A DNA stretch of 64,000 bases from Parvibaculum sp002684405 (lineage in GTDB: Bacteria > Pseudomonadota > Alphaproteobacteria > Parvibaculales > Parvibaculaceae), in assembly GCA_965140395.1 (NCBI GenBank), contig OZ223207.1:868001-932000 (forward strand), written 5' to 3'. A model generated the notes under the pieces. The model was not told where the DNA came from. It saw only the letters and a program-made list of their open reading frames with translations, and did not search any database. Positions within the stretch are counted from its first letter, which is position 1, and the number at the start of each line of letters is the position of its first letter. Positions 8,381 to 16,998 of the stretch are shown here, piece by piece. Both the position numbers and the translations under genes were made by a program.

Positions 8381-10036
8381 TCAGCTCGCGCCGGTCTCCT
8401 TCAGGCGGAAGATCCGGGCATCGATATCGGACGAGAAATAGATGTCGCCCTCGGGCCCCACCGACACGCCGGTCGGAACATAGGATGACGGCACTTCAGC
8501 GGGACCTTTGAGGCCGATGGGCAGGTCGTCGCGCAAAACCTCTTTGGTACCGCTTTCCGGATCGACGGCGACGATGCGTTTCGCCCCGACCTCGGCAATG
8601 ATGAGCTTGCCGTCCGGTGCGATGTCGAAGCCTTCGGGGGCATCGAGATCGGCGACCAGCACGGTTCGCTTCCCGGTTTCGGGGTCGATGCGCGAAATGA
8701 CGCCGCCTTCGGTCTCGCTCACATAGATGGAGCCGTCGCCCGTCGCCATCATGTTTTCGGGGCCTTCGAGACCGGTGACGATCTCCGTGCGTGCGTCGGA
8801 ATGTTCCGGATCCACCATGAGAAGGCGGCCCTTGGCATATTCGGCGACGACGATACGGCCATCCGTCATGGCGATGGCGGAACTCGGCGTGATGAACCCG
8901 TGCATCAGAGCAATGGATTTACCGGCTTCCTGATCGAAGACCTGCACGGCGCCGGAGGTGAGCCCGGCCACGGTGACATGGCCGTTGGCAACGGCGACGT
9001 TGAGCGGGTAGTCGATATTGTCGCTCCACATCCGGGCGATTTCTTCCATTCGTCCGCTGGCGAGGTGAAGTTTCCGGAAGGCGAATCCGTCGGCGATATA
9101 GAGCACATCCTCGCCGCTTTCATTGGCGCGCGCGATGCCGCCTGCGAGGGCCAGCGGCCCGGAAACGACGGTCCGGGATTTCCCCGACCTGGTATCCACC
9201 GCGATGACGGCGTTGTCCGCCATATTGGTGATGAAGAGATTGCCGCCATTGTCGAAGGCGAGGTTGTCGATGGACGGTTTCACTTTCGCCACGACCTCTT
9301 TCGATCCGTCCGCGGGATCGACGCGCACGACTTCGCCGCGCTGCGTATCGACGGCGTAGAGTTTTCCGTCCGGGCTGAAATTGGCTGCGGCGGGAATGCC
9401 GAAGCCGGTGGCGACGACATCGAGCGTGGCCTTGTCCACGTCGACACGGGCGATCTCGCCCTTGTCCCAGAGCGGTCCGTAAAGTTTTCCGTCGGGGCCG
9501 AAATCGAAACCGTTCAGGCCGCCCATGCCTTCCATGATCTTGCGCGCTGGTTTCTTGCCGGTGGGGTCGATCTCGTACAGCGCGTCGCCCAGAAAGACCT
9601 GCGTTGCGAAAAGGCGTCCGTCATCGGTCCAGGCGATGGAGTTGATACCGGGCAGGCCTTTGGCGAGCATCGTTACTGTGCCGTCGGGTTTGCGGGCGTA
9701 GATATTGCCGTCGATGAAGGCAGTCCATGCGAGCGTGCCGTCCGGGCCCTGTTCCAGATCGTCCGCCATGCCTTTGGGCGGGCCTTCATAGACGGAGGTG
9801 GCGCCCGTTTCCGGATCGACCTTGTAGATGCTGCGGCCGATCACGCTGCCCGCCAGCATGGTGCCGTCCTTTTCGACGGTGATCCCATGAATGCCGTGAA
9901 AGGGCGAGGGGCCGGTCACTTCTTCCAGCGAATAGCGCTGGGCGGGCGTATCCTTGTTTTCGTCGCAGGCGGTTAGCAGCAGGGCCGACATGGCCGTTAC
10001 GCCGACGGCCAATGCCGTTCTTCTCATCGTCTTCAT
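8381..10036 (-). CDS. Exported beta-propeller lipoprotein (SMP-30/NHL-like)
   Basis: A 551-residue protein with a lipoprotein signal: MKTMRRTALAVG, a hydrophobic core, and a lipobox ending LLLTAC with Cys near residue 24. The rest is a run of about a dozen blade-like repeats with D-G-x-L/I and V-D-P-x-T/S-G signatures (YKVDPETGATS, VFDQEAGKS, SRIDPETGKRT, VAVDPESGTKE). This is enough for one long or two consecutive propellers of the SMP-30/strictosidine-synthase/NHL type. No catalytic residues could be assigned. It may hydrolyse lactones or act as a binding scaffold at the membrane. It is the downstream end of a minus-strand run that includes the HIT gene. Confidence 0.8.
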   Translation of the reverse strand: MKTMRRTALAVGVTAMSALLLTACDENKDTPAQRYSLEEVTGPSPFHGIHGITVEKDGTMLAGSVIGRSIYKVDPETGATSVYEGPPKGMADDLEQGPDGTLAWTAFIDGNIYARKPDGTVTMLAKGLPGINSIAWTDDGRLFATQVFLGDALYEIDPTGKKPARKIMEGMGGLNGFDFGPDGKLYGPLWDKGEIARVDVDKATLDVVATGFGIPAAANFSPDGKLYAVDTQRGEVVRVDPADGSKEVVAKVKPSIDNLAFDNGGNLFITNMADNAVIAVDTRSGKSRTVVSGPLALAGGIARANESGEDVLYIADGFAFRKLHLASGRMEEIARMWSDNIDYPLNVAVANGHVTVAGLTSGAVQVFDQEAGKSIALMHGFITPSSAIAMTDGRIVVAEYAKGRLLMVDPEHSDARTEIVTGLEGPENMMATGDGSIYVSETEGGVISRIDPETGKRTVLVADLDAPEGFDIAPDGKLIIAEVGAKRIVAVDPESGTKEVLRDDLPIGLKGPAEVPSSYVPTGVSVGPEGDIYFSSDIDARIFRLKETGAS

Positions 10037-10092
10037 CTTTCCCCCACGTACCGCGGTCTTTTTATTATCCGCAGCCCCCGCGAAAGCCGGTC

Positions 10093-10512
10093 TCAGTCGA
10101 GAGCGGCGATCACGCGTTCGGCATGTTGTTTCAGAACATTCGTATCGGCCATCTGGCGCGCATGAAGTTTCAGGTCGATCCCCTCCGCACGCGGAATGAT
10201 ATGCGTATGGATGTGGAACACGGTTTGCCCGGCGGGCGCGCCGTTGAGCTGTGCGATCATGATCCCAGGCGCGTCGAAGGCCTTCTTCACCGCCGCGGCG
10301 ATCTTCTTCGTCGTCTTCGCCATGGCGGCCGCATAGTCGGCATCGAGGTCGAAGAGGTTTTCCGCCTCATATTTCGGGATGACCAGCGTGTGGCCTTCGG
10401 TCTGAGGCATGACATCCATGAAGGCAAAGGTCATGTCGTCTTCATAGACCTTGAAGCAAGGCGCCTCGCCACGAAGGATTTTCGCGAAAATATTGTTCTT
10501 GTCATAGGCCAT
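10093..10512 (-). CDS. HIT-family nucleotide-binding hydrolase
   Basis: A 139-residue histidine-triad protein. The family motif HxHxHxx appears as HIHTHIIPR near residues 105-113, and the upstream DVMPQTEGHTLVIPK block is typical of the Hint/HinT branch. These enzymes hydrolyse nucleoside phosphoramidates or AMP conjugates, and the physiological substrate is usually unknown. The upstream GNAT gene stops three bases before this start, so translation is likely coupled. Confidence 0.92.
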   Translation of the reverse strand: MAYDKNNIFAKILRGEAPCFKVYEDDMTFAFMDVMPQTEGHTLVIPKYEAENLFDLDADYAAAMAKTTKKIAAAVKKAFDAPGIMIAQLNGAPAGQTVFHIHTHIIPRAEGIDLKLHARQMADTNVLKQHAERVIAALD

Positions 10513-10515
10513 GGA

Positions 10516-11715
10516 TCAGAAGTCGTCCTCTTCGCGTTGCATTGTGTCGTTATCGTGCCGAAAGGGGGCGTATTCGCCAAGCGTTTCGATGTCGTGCTCG
10601 ACATATTGGCGCTCGCGCTCCAGATATTCGCCGACCGCGTTTCGGAAGCTTTCATTGGCGATCCAGTGCGCGCTATGGGTGCGCGAGGGGACGTAGCCCC
10701 GGGCGAGTTTGTGTTCGCCCTGCGCGCCGGCCTCGACGCGTTTCAGCCCCCTGTCGATGGCGAAGTCGATCGCCTGATAGTAGCAGCACTCGAAATGCAG
10801 GAAGGGGTGGTGCTCCACCGCCCCCCAGTTGCGTCCGTAGAGTGCGTCGGAGCCGATCAGGTTCAGCGCACCGGCGATGTAGCGGCCGTCGCGCTTTGCC
10901 ATGATGAGCAGAATGTCTTCGGGCATGCGTTCATTGACGATGCTGAAGAAGGAACGGGTGAGATAGGGCGAACCCCATTTGCGCGCGCCCGTATCCATAT
11001 AGAACATATAGAACGCGTCCCAGTGGTCCTCCGTCAGGTCGCTGCCCGTCACCCATTCGATTTCGATGCCGTTTTCCAGCGCGCGCTCCCGCTCCTTGCG
11101 GATGTTCTTGCGCTTGCGCGAGGACAGTTCGGACAGGAAGTCGCCAAAGCCCTCATAGCCGCGATTGTGCCAGTGGAATTGCTGGTCGGTGCGTTGCAGC
11201 AGGCCCCGGTCGCCCAGATAGTCCCATTCCTCTTCGGTGAGGAAGGTCATGTGCAATGACGAGGTGCCGAGACGGTTGCCGATCTCGATGCTGCCTGCGA
11301 TCAGCGCGTCCCGGGAGGAATTCATAGCCGGCCCCGGCGGCACCAGAAGCCGCCGCCCCGTCACGGGCGTGAAGGGGATGGATACCTGCAATTTGGGATA
11401 GTAGCTGCCGCCGGCGCGCTCGAAGGCGTCCGCCCAGCCATAGTCGAAGACATATTCGCCCCGGCTATGGCTCTTGAGATACATGGGCATGGCGCCGGCC
11501 ATGTTGCCCGCGCCGTCTTCGAGCAGCAGGTGGTAGGGCATCCAGCCGGTTGCGCGCGTGGCGGAGCCGCTTTCCTCCAGCGCGGAGAGGAAGGCATGGC
11601 GCAGAAACGGGTTATAGGGCTCGTCGGGCGGATTGGCGCAGGCGTCCCATGCCGCCGGATCGACTTCCGACAGGCTGTTTACCGCTCTGATGATGGCTTG
11701 TTCCGCGTCACCCAT
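10516..11715 (-). CDS. GNAT-fold acyl/aminoacyl transferase (COG3146-like)
   Basis: A 399-residue cytosolic protein resembling the large peptidoglycan-biosynthesis-associated GNAT family (DUF482/COG3146) common in proteobacteria. Typical features are the NPFLRHAFLSALEESGSA opening, MPMYLKSHSRGEYVFDYGWADAFERAG, the SSLHMTFLTEEEW block, and FHWHNRGYEGFGDFLSELSSRKRKNIRKERE. Near the end GAQGEHKLARGYVP is also diagnostic. Substrates are not established. It is first in a tight pair with the HIT gene. Confidence 0.85.
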   Translation of the reverse strand: MGDAEQAIIRAVNSLSEVDPAAWDACANPPDEPYNPFLRHAFLSALEESGSATRATGWMPYHLLLEDGAGNMAGAMPMYLKSHSRGEYVFDYGWADAFERAGGSYYPKLQVSIPFTPVTGRRLLVPPGPAMNSSRDALIAGSIEIGNRLGTSSLHMTFLTEEEWDYLGDRGLLQRTDQQFHWHNRGYEGFGDFLSELSSRKRKNIRKERERALENGIEIEWVTGSDLTEDHWDAFYMFYMDTGARKWGSPYLTRSFFSIVNERMPEDILLIMAKRDGRYIAGALNLIGSDALYGRNWGAVEHHPFLHFECCYYQAIDFAIDRGLKRVEAGAQGEHKLARGYVPSRTHSAHWIANESFRNAVGEYLERERQYVEHDIETLGEYAPFRHDNDTMQREEDDF

Positions 11716-11777
11716 GCCCTGAATCTAAACGACCGGCACGCGGACGCAAAATCCCGTTATGGCAAGGTCGATCACGA

Positions 11778-12245
11778 TCAGGCGATCTCCACCACCGCCT
11801 CGATCTCGGTCGTCATCTGGAAGGGGAGGCTCATCATGCCCACGGCGGAGCGGGCATGGCGGCCCTTGTCGCCGAAGATTTCCACCAGCAGGTCGGAGGC
11901 ACCGTTGATGACAGTGGGGTGTTGGTCGAAATCGGGGGTGCAGTTGACGAAGCCGGTCAGCTTCACGATGCGCGTCACCCGGTCGAGATCGCCGCCACAG
12001 GCTTCCTTGAGCTGGGCGATCACATTGAGGGCTGTCAGGCGCGCCGATTTGGCTGCGTCCTCGGCGGTATGGTCGGCGCCGACCTTGCCGATATATTCAA
12101 GTCCGTTCGGCCCGACGGGCCCTTGTCCGGAAATGAACACCTGATTGCCGGTGATGACGAAGGGCACATAACTGCCGGCGGGCGCAGACGCCTTGGGCAG
12201 GTCGATCCCGAGTTCCTTGAGCCGTGTCTCGATCTGTCCAGCCAT
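11778..12245 (-). CDS. RidA/YjgF-family deaminase
   Basis: A 155-residue member of the RidA family, which hydrolyses reactive enamine/imine intermediates released by PLP enzymes. It shows YVPFVITGNQVFISGQGPVG near residues 26-45, AKSARLTALNVIAQLKEACGGDLDRVTRIVKLTGFVNC in the middle, and the C-terminal LPFQMTTEIEAVVEIA. The canonical active-site Arg of RidA (R105 in the E. coli-type NPR) is not evident: the equivalent region reads ARSAVGMMSLPF. It therefore belongs to the larger YjgF/YoaB-like subgroup of 150-residue proteins, and deaminase activity is uncertain. Confidence 0.9.
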   Translation of the reverse strand: MAGQIETRLKELGIDLPKASAPAGSYVPFVITGNQVFISGQGPVGPNGLEYIGKVGADHTAEDAAKSARLTALNVIAQLKEACGGDLDRVTRIVKLTGFVNCTPDFDQHPTVINGASDLLVEIFGDKGRHARSAVGMMSLPFQMTTEIEAVVEIA

Positions 12246-12400
12246 GTCATTCTCCCTTTATCGCGTGTTGGCACCGACCGCCTTTATAGCGAAACCGCCC
12301 CGGCCCGGCGAGGGCTGTTCGCCAAGATGACGCCTGTGCAGAGCGGTGTCGAAAGCTTATATTTCCAATCATAACGGATGCCATTCAAGGATGATGCGCC

Positions 12401-13273
12401 ATGCGGGAAGTTACATTCGCGGCCACACAGATGGCCTGCACATGGGCGCGGGACGAAAATGTCGACCGCGCGGTCTCGCTGGTGCGGGAAGCGGCGGAAA
12501 AGGGCGCTCAGGCGATCCTCCTGCAGGAACTTTTCGAGACCCCCTATTTCTGCGTAGACCAGAAGCCGGAGCATTTCGAGCTTGCCGCCGAGGCGATGGA
12601 GCATGAGCTCATCAAGCGCATGCAGGAGCTGGCAAAGGAACTGAAGGTCGTCCTGCCGCTTTCCTTTTTCGAGCGCGCGCATCATGCCCATTTCAATTCG
12701 CTGGTGATGATCGACGCGGACGGCGAGGTGCTGGGCCTTTATCGCAAGAGCCATATTCCGGACGGGCCGGGCTATCAGGAGAAATATTATTTCTCGCCCG
12801 GCGATACCGGCTTCAAGGTCTGGGATACGGCCTATGGGCGGTTCGGCGCGGCGATCTGCTGGGATCAGTGGTTTCCGGAGTCGGCCCGCTCCATGGCGGT
12901 GCAGGGGGCGGAGGCGCTCTTCTATCCCACGGCGATCGGTTCGGAACCGCCGCCGGCGCCGCCCATCGACTCGCGCGATCACTGGCAGCGTGTCATGCAG
13001 GGCCATGCGGCGGCGAATATCGTGCCGCTGGTGGCGTCGAATCGTATCGGGAAGGAAGTCGGCGAGGAATGCGAGCTGACGTTTTACGGCTCGTCTTTCC
13101 TGGCCGGTCCGACCGGCGAGATCGTGGCCGAGGCCAGCCGCGACAAGCAGGAAGTCATCACGGCGACATTCGACCTGGACGAAATACGCAAGCGCCGCGT
13201 CGGCTGGGGCCTTTTCCGCGACAGGCGGCCGGAGCTCTATCATCCGATATCCGCGCATCACGGAAAGCCGTAA
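12401..13273 (+). CDS. aguB: N-carbamoylputrescine amidase
   Basis: A nitrilase-superfamily amidase that hydrolyses N-carbamoylputrescine to putrescine, the last step of the agmatine deiminase route. The 290 residues carry the Glu-Lys-Cys triad: Glu in LLQELFETPYFC near residue 43, Lys in LYRKSHIPDGPGYQEKYYFSPGD near 121, and Cys in GAAICWDQWFPE near 158. The length and the PDGPGYQEKYYF block are specific to AguB. An agmatine deiminase gene is not in the window. A PuuC-like aldehyde dehydrogenase at 22.8 kb could act further down a polyamine route. Confidence 0.93.
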   Translation: MREVTFAATQMACTWARDENVDRAVSLVREAAEKGAQAILLQELFETPYFCVDQKPEHFELAAEAMEHELIKRMQELAKELKVVLPLSFFERAHHAHFNSLVMIDADGEVLGLYRKSHIPDGPGYQEKYYFSPGDTGFKVWDTAYGRFGAAICWDQWFPESARSMAVQGAEALFYPTAIGSEPPPAPPIDSRDHWQRVMQGHAAANIVPLVASNRIGKEVGEECELTFYGSSFLAGPTGEIVAEASRDKQEVITATFDLDEIRKRRVGWGLFRDRRPELYHPISAHHGKP

Positions 13274-13288
13274 GGCCGGCGTTTTGCG

Positions 13289-14005
13289 TTACTCGTGCAT
13301 GGTGAAGGGCACGATGCGCGGGCGCTGTTTCTTGGCGCGGTACATGGCGCGGTCTGCGCGGTCTATGAGGTCGTGACCGTCCGTTTCGCCATGATAGGTC
13401 GCCGTGCCAAGACTAGCCCTGACCGGCAGTTCGAGGTTCGAATAGACAGCCTTCAGTGAGTTGATGCCGCGCACGATGTCGCGGGCGCGCTCTCTGGCGG
13501 GGCGGATGTCGGCGCGCACGAAGATCAGGGCGAATTCGTCGCCACCCAGACGCGCGGCGAAGTCGGTCGCGCGGACGCTTCGCTTGAGATAGGCCCCCAC
13601 CGCGCGCAGAACTTCATCGCCTGCCGCATGGCCGTGTTCGTCATTCACCGCCTTGAAGCCGTCAAGGTCGATAAAGGCGAGGACGCCGGTTTCGTGATAG
13701 CGCGCCGCGCTCATCAGATTGCGGTGAAGGATGTCCTGGAAGCCGCGCCGGTTGAGAAGGCCGGTCAGTTCGTCGGTCTGGCTCAGCGCTTCCAGCCGGT
13801 GGACGCGCTCATTGAGCTCCATAATGCGGTTTTCCGCTTCCCGCGCATAGGCAAGCGCGCGTTCCATCAGATGGCGGTCTGCGCCGCTGGAGGGGCTTGC
13901 CGACATCATGTCGTGAAAGCGCGCGGTCAGTGAATCGGATCTTTCGGCCACGACTTCGGGCGCCGCATAGCTTCCCATCGCCCCCAGATGATTTGTTCGT
14001 GCCAT
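13289..14005 (-). CDS. Diguanylate cyclase with coiled-coil N-terminus
   Basis: A 238-residue cytosolic protein that should make cyclic di-GMP from two GTP. The N-terminal ~45 residues look disordered. A heptad-like helix (YAREAENRIMELNERVHRL, about 50-72) then leads directly into a full GGDEF domain. That domain contains DELTGLLNRRGF, a GGDEF active site written RLGGDEFALIF near residue 163, and a product-inhibition I-site RATD five residues before it. There is no receiver or PAS domain, so input probably comes by dimerisation through the coiled coil. It ends 15 bases from the convergent aguB stop. Confidence 0.92.
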   Translation of the reverse strand: MARTNHLGAMGSYAAPEVVAERSDSLTARFHDMMSASPSSGADRHLMERALAYAREAENRIMELNERVHRLEALSQTDELTGLLNRRGFQDILHRNLMSAARYHETGVLAFIDLDGFKAVNDEHGHAAGDEVLRAVGAYLKRSVRATDFAARLGGDEFALIFVRADIRPARERARDIVRGINSLKAVYSNLELPVRASLGTATYHGETDGHDLIDRADRAMYRAKKQRPRIVPFTMHE

Positions 14006-14219
14006 CTTTGTGTACCCCCAATCAGGTCCCTCGTACCGTTGCCACGGGACCAGTCCTGGATTTCAGCCTGAACGGTAGGAAGCAAGCAGCTTGCCAAGGG
14101 TGAAACACGCGGTTTTCTGCGGAAAAGTGTCGGCAAGGTTTCGGTAGGCAGGCAATTGCTGCCGGGTATGGTTCGTCTTGCTGGGAAGTTGTTTCCTTGA
14201 CACGCGCGTATGGATCGCC

Positions 14220-14406
14220 ACTCTCGGGACGTTACGGCGTTCCGCCTCATGGCGGGACAAGGGAATCCGGTGCGTTTTTCTAGACAAGGCCGGAGCTGCC
14301 CCCGCAACTGTAAGCGGTAAGTGATTGCCCATGATTTGCCACTGATGCCGACGCATCGGGAAGGCGGGCCATCGCATCGATCCGTGAGCCAGGAGACCTG
14401 CCGTAA
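14220..14406 (+). promoter_or_regulatory. Cobalamin (adenosylcobalamin) riboswitch
   Basis: The plus strand carries the conserved blocks of the B12 aptamer in order: GGGAATCCGGTGC at 14261-14273, CCGGAGCTGCCCCCGCAACTGT at 14290-14311, GCCACTG at 14338-14344, GGGAAGGC at 14358-14365, and GAGCCAGGAGACCTGCC from 14386. A short expression-platform region with a GGCA/TGCC hairpin and a TTTTCCTTTC stretch lies before the next gene. The gene controlled is the membrane protein at 14538. Binding of B12 normally represses such genes. Confidence 0.93.
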
Positions 14407-14537
14407 TCAAGATGATGTTCATTCCTCGGGCGGGGTGCCCCGAAGGCTGACGGCAGGCGGTGCCATCCGTTTTCCTTTCAGGCCTTCATGCATTCCCCCG
14501 ACGAGAGCCCGGGTGGGGCGGAAAGGAAGACTTAAAG

Positions 14538-15077
14538 ATGAATGATAACCGGCAATGGATTCTGTTCGGTGTCCTTGGCGCGGCGAGCGTGGGGCTGAGC
14601 TATGTGTTCACCTGCGCGATACCGTTTGCGGCACTGGCAACAGTCGCCGCCTTGAATATGAACCGCCGCGACGCATTGCTGCTTGTCGGTGCGGCGTGGG
14701 GTGTCAATCAGGCCGTCGGTTTCGGCCTTCTCGGCTATCCTCTTGCGACGAGCACGTTTCTTTGGGGCGCTGCGATCGGTGCGGCGGCTCTGTTGGCGAC
14801 GCTCACCGTCTTCCAGGCACGATCCGTCATCTCGCGCTTCGGCGGCCTCGGCTCTGCGGCGCTTGGACTGATAGCGGCCTTTCTCGCATATGAGGCGGTG
14901 CTTTATATGATGGCACTCGCCATGCAATCGGGCTTCGGTGCCTTTACAGGCGAGATCATGCGGGAAATGTTCGCTGTGAACGTACTCGCGCTGGCGGGGC
15001 TCGTGGCGCTGCAAAAGATAGCGGCGTACGCCGGGATACAGGGATCCGGGCGCGGAACGCCTCACGCCGCGGGTTAA
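14538..15077 (+). CDS. B12-riboswitch-controlled membrane protein, possible cobalamin/cobalt uptake factor
   Basis: A 179-residue, very hydrophobic protein with about five or six membrane segments, opening MNDNRQWILFGVLGAASVG. A Cys-containing motif YVFTCAIPFAALATVAAL lies near residues 25-42, and GAAWGVNQAVGFGLLGYP near 57-74. I recognise no named family with certainty. Size and helix count resemble solitary S-component-like vitamin transporters such as BtuM or small predicted cobalt transporters, but sequence proof is lacking. The start is ATG 14538, with GGAAAGGAAG just upstream; an earlier in-frame ATG at 14460 lies inside the leader. The main functional evidence is the riboswitch. Confidence 0.7.
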   Translation: MNDNRQWILFGVLGAASVGLSYVFTCAIPFAALATVAALNMNRRDALLLVGAAWGVNQAVGFGLLGYPLATSTFLWGAAIGAAALLATLTVFQARSVISRFGGLGSAALGLIAAFLAYEAVLYMMALAMQSGFGAFTGEIMREMFAVNVLALAGLVALQKIAAYAGIQGSGRGTPHAAG

Positions 15078-15110
15078 ATCTCGATACAGGCCGGTCGATC
15101 TCTCTGTCCG

Positions 15111-16076
15111 TCAGGCGGTCACGAGATCGCCCGGCTTGTTTCCCTTGAAGAAGGCGTCGAGATTGTCGAGCGCGCGTTCGGCCATGGCGGTTCGGGTGCT
15201 CAGTGTCGCGCTGCCGAGATGGGGCAACAGGAAGACATTGCCCAGCTCGAGATATCCCCGGTGGAAATTCGGTTCGTTGTTGAAAACATCGAGGCCCGCC
15301 GCCGCCGGTCGTCCGGTCTTCAATCCTGCGATCAACGCCTCGTCATCCACAATGTCGCCGCGCGCGGTGTTCACCAGCACGGCGTCGTCCGGTAACAGGG
15401 CGAGCCGGTCCGCATTCACCAGCCCGCGTGTTTCGGGCGTGGAGGCGCAGTTGATCGACAGGACATCTGCGACCTTGAAAAGCGAGTCGGCCGTTTCGTG
15501 GAAGATGGCGCCCTCGGCCTCGCCGGGGTCGAGCGCGCGGCGGTTGTGGTAGTGGATTTCCATGCCGAAGGCGCGGGCCTTGCGCGCCACCGATTTGCCG
15601 ATGCGCCCCATGCCGAGGATCGCCATGCGTTTGCCGCTGACCTCGATGCCCAGCATGCCGGTGGGCGACCAGCTCTTCCATTCGCCCTGTCGAAGCATGC
15701 GTTCCGCCGTCGAGGCGCCGCGCGCCGCGCCCAGCATCAGCAGGATGGCGATTTCGGCGGTTGCCTCGGTCAGCACATCCGGCGTGTTGGTGACGGCGAT
15801 GCCGCGTGCTTGTGCGGCGGCGATGTCGATATGGTCATAGCCGACCGAGGCGGTGGCGATTATTTTTATCGAGGCGGGCAGGGCGTTTATGGCGGCCGCG
15901 TCGAGCCTGTCGGTCACCGTGGGCAAGAGGGCGTCGCAGCCTTGGGCGGCACGGACTAGCTCGTCGGTCGTTATCAGCCGATCGTCCTCGTTGAGGCGGA
16001 CTTCATAGCTGTCGGCGGCGCGGGCTTGTGCCCGATCGGGCCATTTCCGGGTGATGAGAATTGTCGGGCGAGCCAT
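15111..16076 (-). CDS. D-isomer-specific 2-hydroxyacid dehydrogenase (glyoxylate/hydroxypyruvate reductase type)
   Basis: A 321-residue NAD(P)-dependent dehydrogenase that reduces 2-oxoacids such as glyoxylate or hydroxypyruvate. It has the Rossmann motif GMGRIGKSVARKARAFGM near residues 155-172, VNTARGDIVDDEAL containing the catalytic Arg, the Glu in DVFNNEPNFH, and the catalytic His in LLPHLGSAT near 290. The YHNRRALDPGEAEG segment has Arg-Arg after the second strand, which points to NADPH preference. I use the ATG at 16074-16076 (MARPTIL) rather than one seven codons upstream. Confidence 0.92.
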   Translation of the reverse strand: MARPTILITRKWPDRAQARAADSYEVRLNEDDRLITTDELVRAAQGCDALLPTVTDRLDAAAINALPASIKIIATASVGYDHIDIAAAQARGIAVTNTPDVLTEATAEIAILLMLGAARGASTAERMLRQGEWKSWSPTGMLGIEVSGKRMAILGMGRIGKSVARKARAFGMEIHYHNRRALDPGEAEGAIFHETADSLFKVADVLSINCASTPETRGLVNADRLALLPDDAVLVNTARGDIVDDEALIAGLKTGRPAAAGLDVFNNEPNFHRGYLELGNVFLLPHLGSATLSTRTAMAERALDNLDAFFKGNKPGDLVTA

Positions 16077-16169
16077 TGTTCCATCCGCGATCTGCAAACC
16101 ATAGATGATTGGTGTAGGCTCTCAGGCTGCGCCGGGGCAAGGCCCCGGGCTCTTGCGGGATTGAGATTC

Positions 16170-16997
16170 ATGCACGTCAGACGCTTTCTTTTCGTTGCCG
16201 CCCTGGTCGCGGCGGGGCTTGCGGGCCTGAGTCACGGGGCCGGGGCCGCGCCTTTGCAGATGCATCGGGCGATTTACGACCTTTCGCTGCTCAAGGCCGA
16301 CACGATGAGCGATATCGCCAACGTCTCCGGACGCATGGTGGTGGAGTGGCGGGGCGGGCCGTCCTGCGACGGCTATACCTCGCTCCAGCGGGTCGTCACC
16401 GATATGCGCTCCGACGAAGGCCTTTCGCGCAACGATGTCCGCCTGAGCACCTGGGAGGCGCTTGACGGCAAGAGTTTCCGTTATGAACGCCTGACCTATT
16501 TCAACGGCCAGCGTTCGGAAAAGGTGAGCGGGCGCGTCAGGAGCGATCCGGCGGCGGACGAGGCGTCGATTACCATTGACGGCAAGCCGTCCGTGCCGCT
16601 TTCCGGCGCGGTTCTGTTTCCTGCCTCGGCGAATATCGCGCTGATCGACGCCGCGCAGGCTGGCGAAAAGCTCGTCGCACAGAAAGTGTTCGACGGGGCG
16701 GAAGAGAAGGCGACGCTTTCCACCGCTTTCATCGGCAAGCCCGTTCCGCCCGGCAAGGAAGCCCGGCGGGTCAAGATCCTGAACGCGGAAGCGGGCAAGC
16801 AGCTTACGGGGATGAAGGCTTGGCCGATGCGGGTCGCCTATTTCGAGGACGGGCCGGGCGACAGCGAACCGGAATTCCAGATGGCGTTTCGCCTCTTCCC
16901 CAATGGCGTGGTGACGAAACTGGAACTCGACTATCCGGATATGTCGCTTGCCGGGCACCTTGTGGGGCTGGAATATTTCTCGCCGGGGAGCTGCTGA
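16170..16997 (+). CDS. eipB: EipB-family periplasmic envelope-integrity protein (DUF1849)
   Basis: A 275-residue exported protein. A signal peptide (MHVRRFLFVAALVAAGLAG) is cut near GAGA at about residue 26. The mature start (LQMHRAIYDLSLLKADTMSDIANVSGRMVVEW) matches the DUF1849/EipB family. Brucella EipB is a periplasmic spiral beta-protein that supports envelope integrity. Only two cysteines occur in the mature protein, one in GGPSCDGYT near 67 and one as the final residue (SPGSC). This is the same arrangement as the single disulfide reported for EipB. It is convergent with dinB, with one base between the stops. Confidence 0.88.
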   Translation: MHVRRFLFVAALVAAGLAGLSHGAGAAPLQMHRAIYDLSLLKADTMSDIANVSGRMVVEWRGGPSCDGYTSLQRVVTDMRSDEGLSRNDVRLSTWEALDGKSFRYERLTYFNGQRSEKVSGRVRSDPAADEASITIDGKPSVPLSGAVLFPASANIALIDAAQAGEKLVAQKVFDGAEEKATLSTAFIGKPVPPGKEARRVKILNAEAGKQLTGMKAWPMRVAYFEDGPGDSEPEFQMAFRLFPNGVVTKLELDYPDMSLAGHLVGLEYFSPGSC

Positions 16998-16998
16998 C

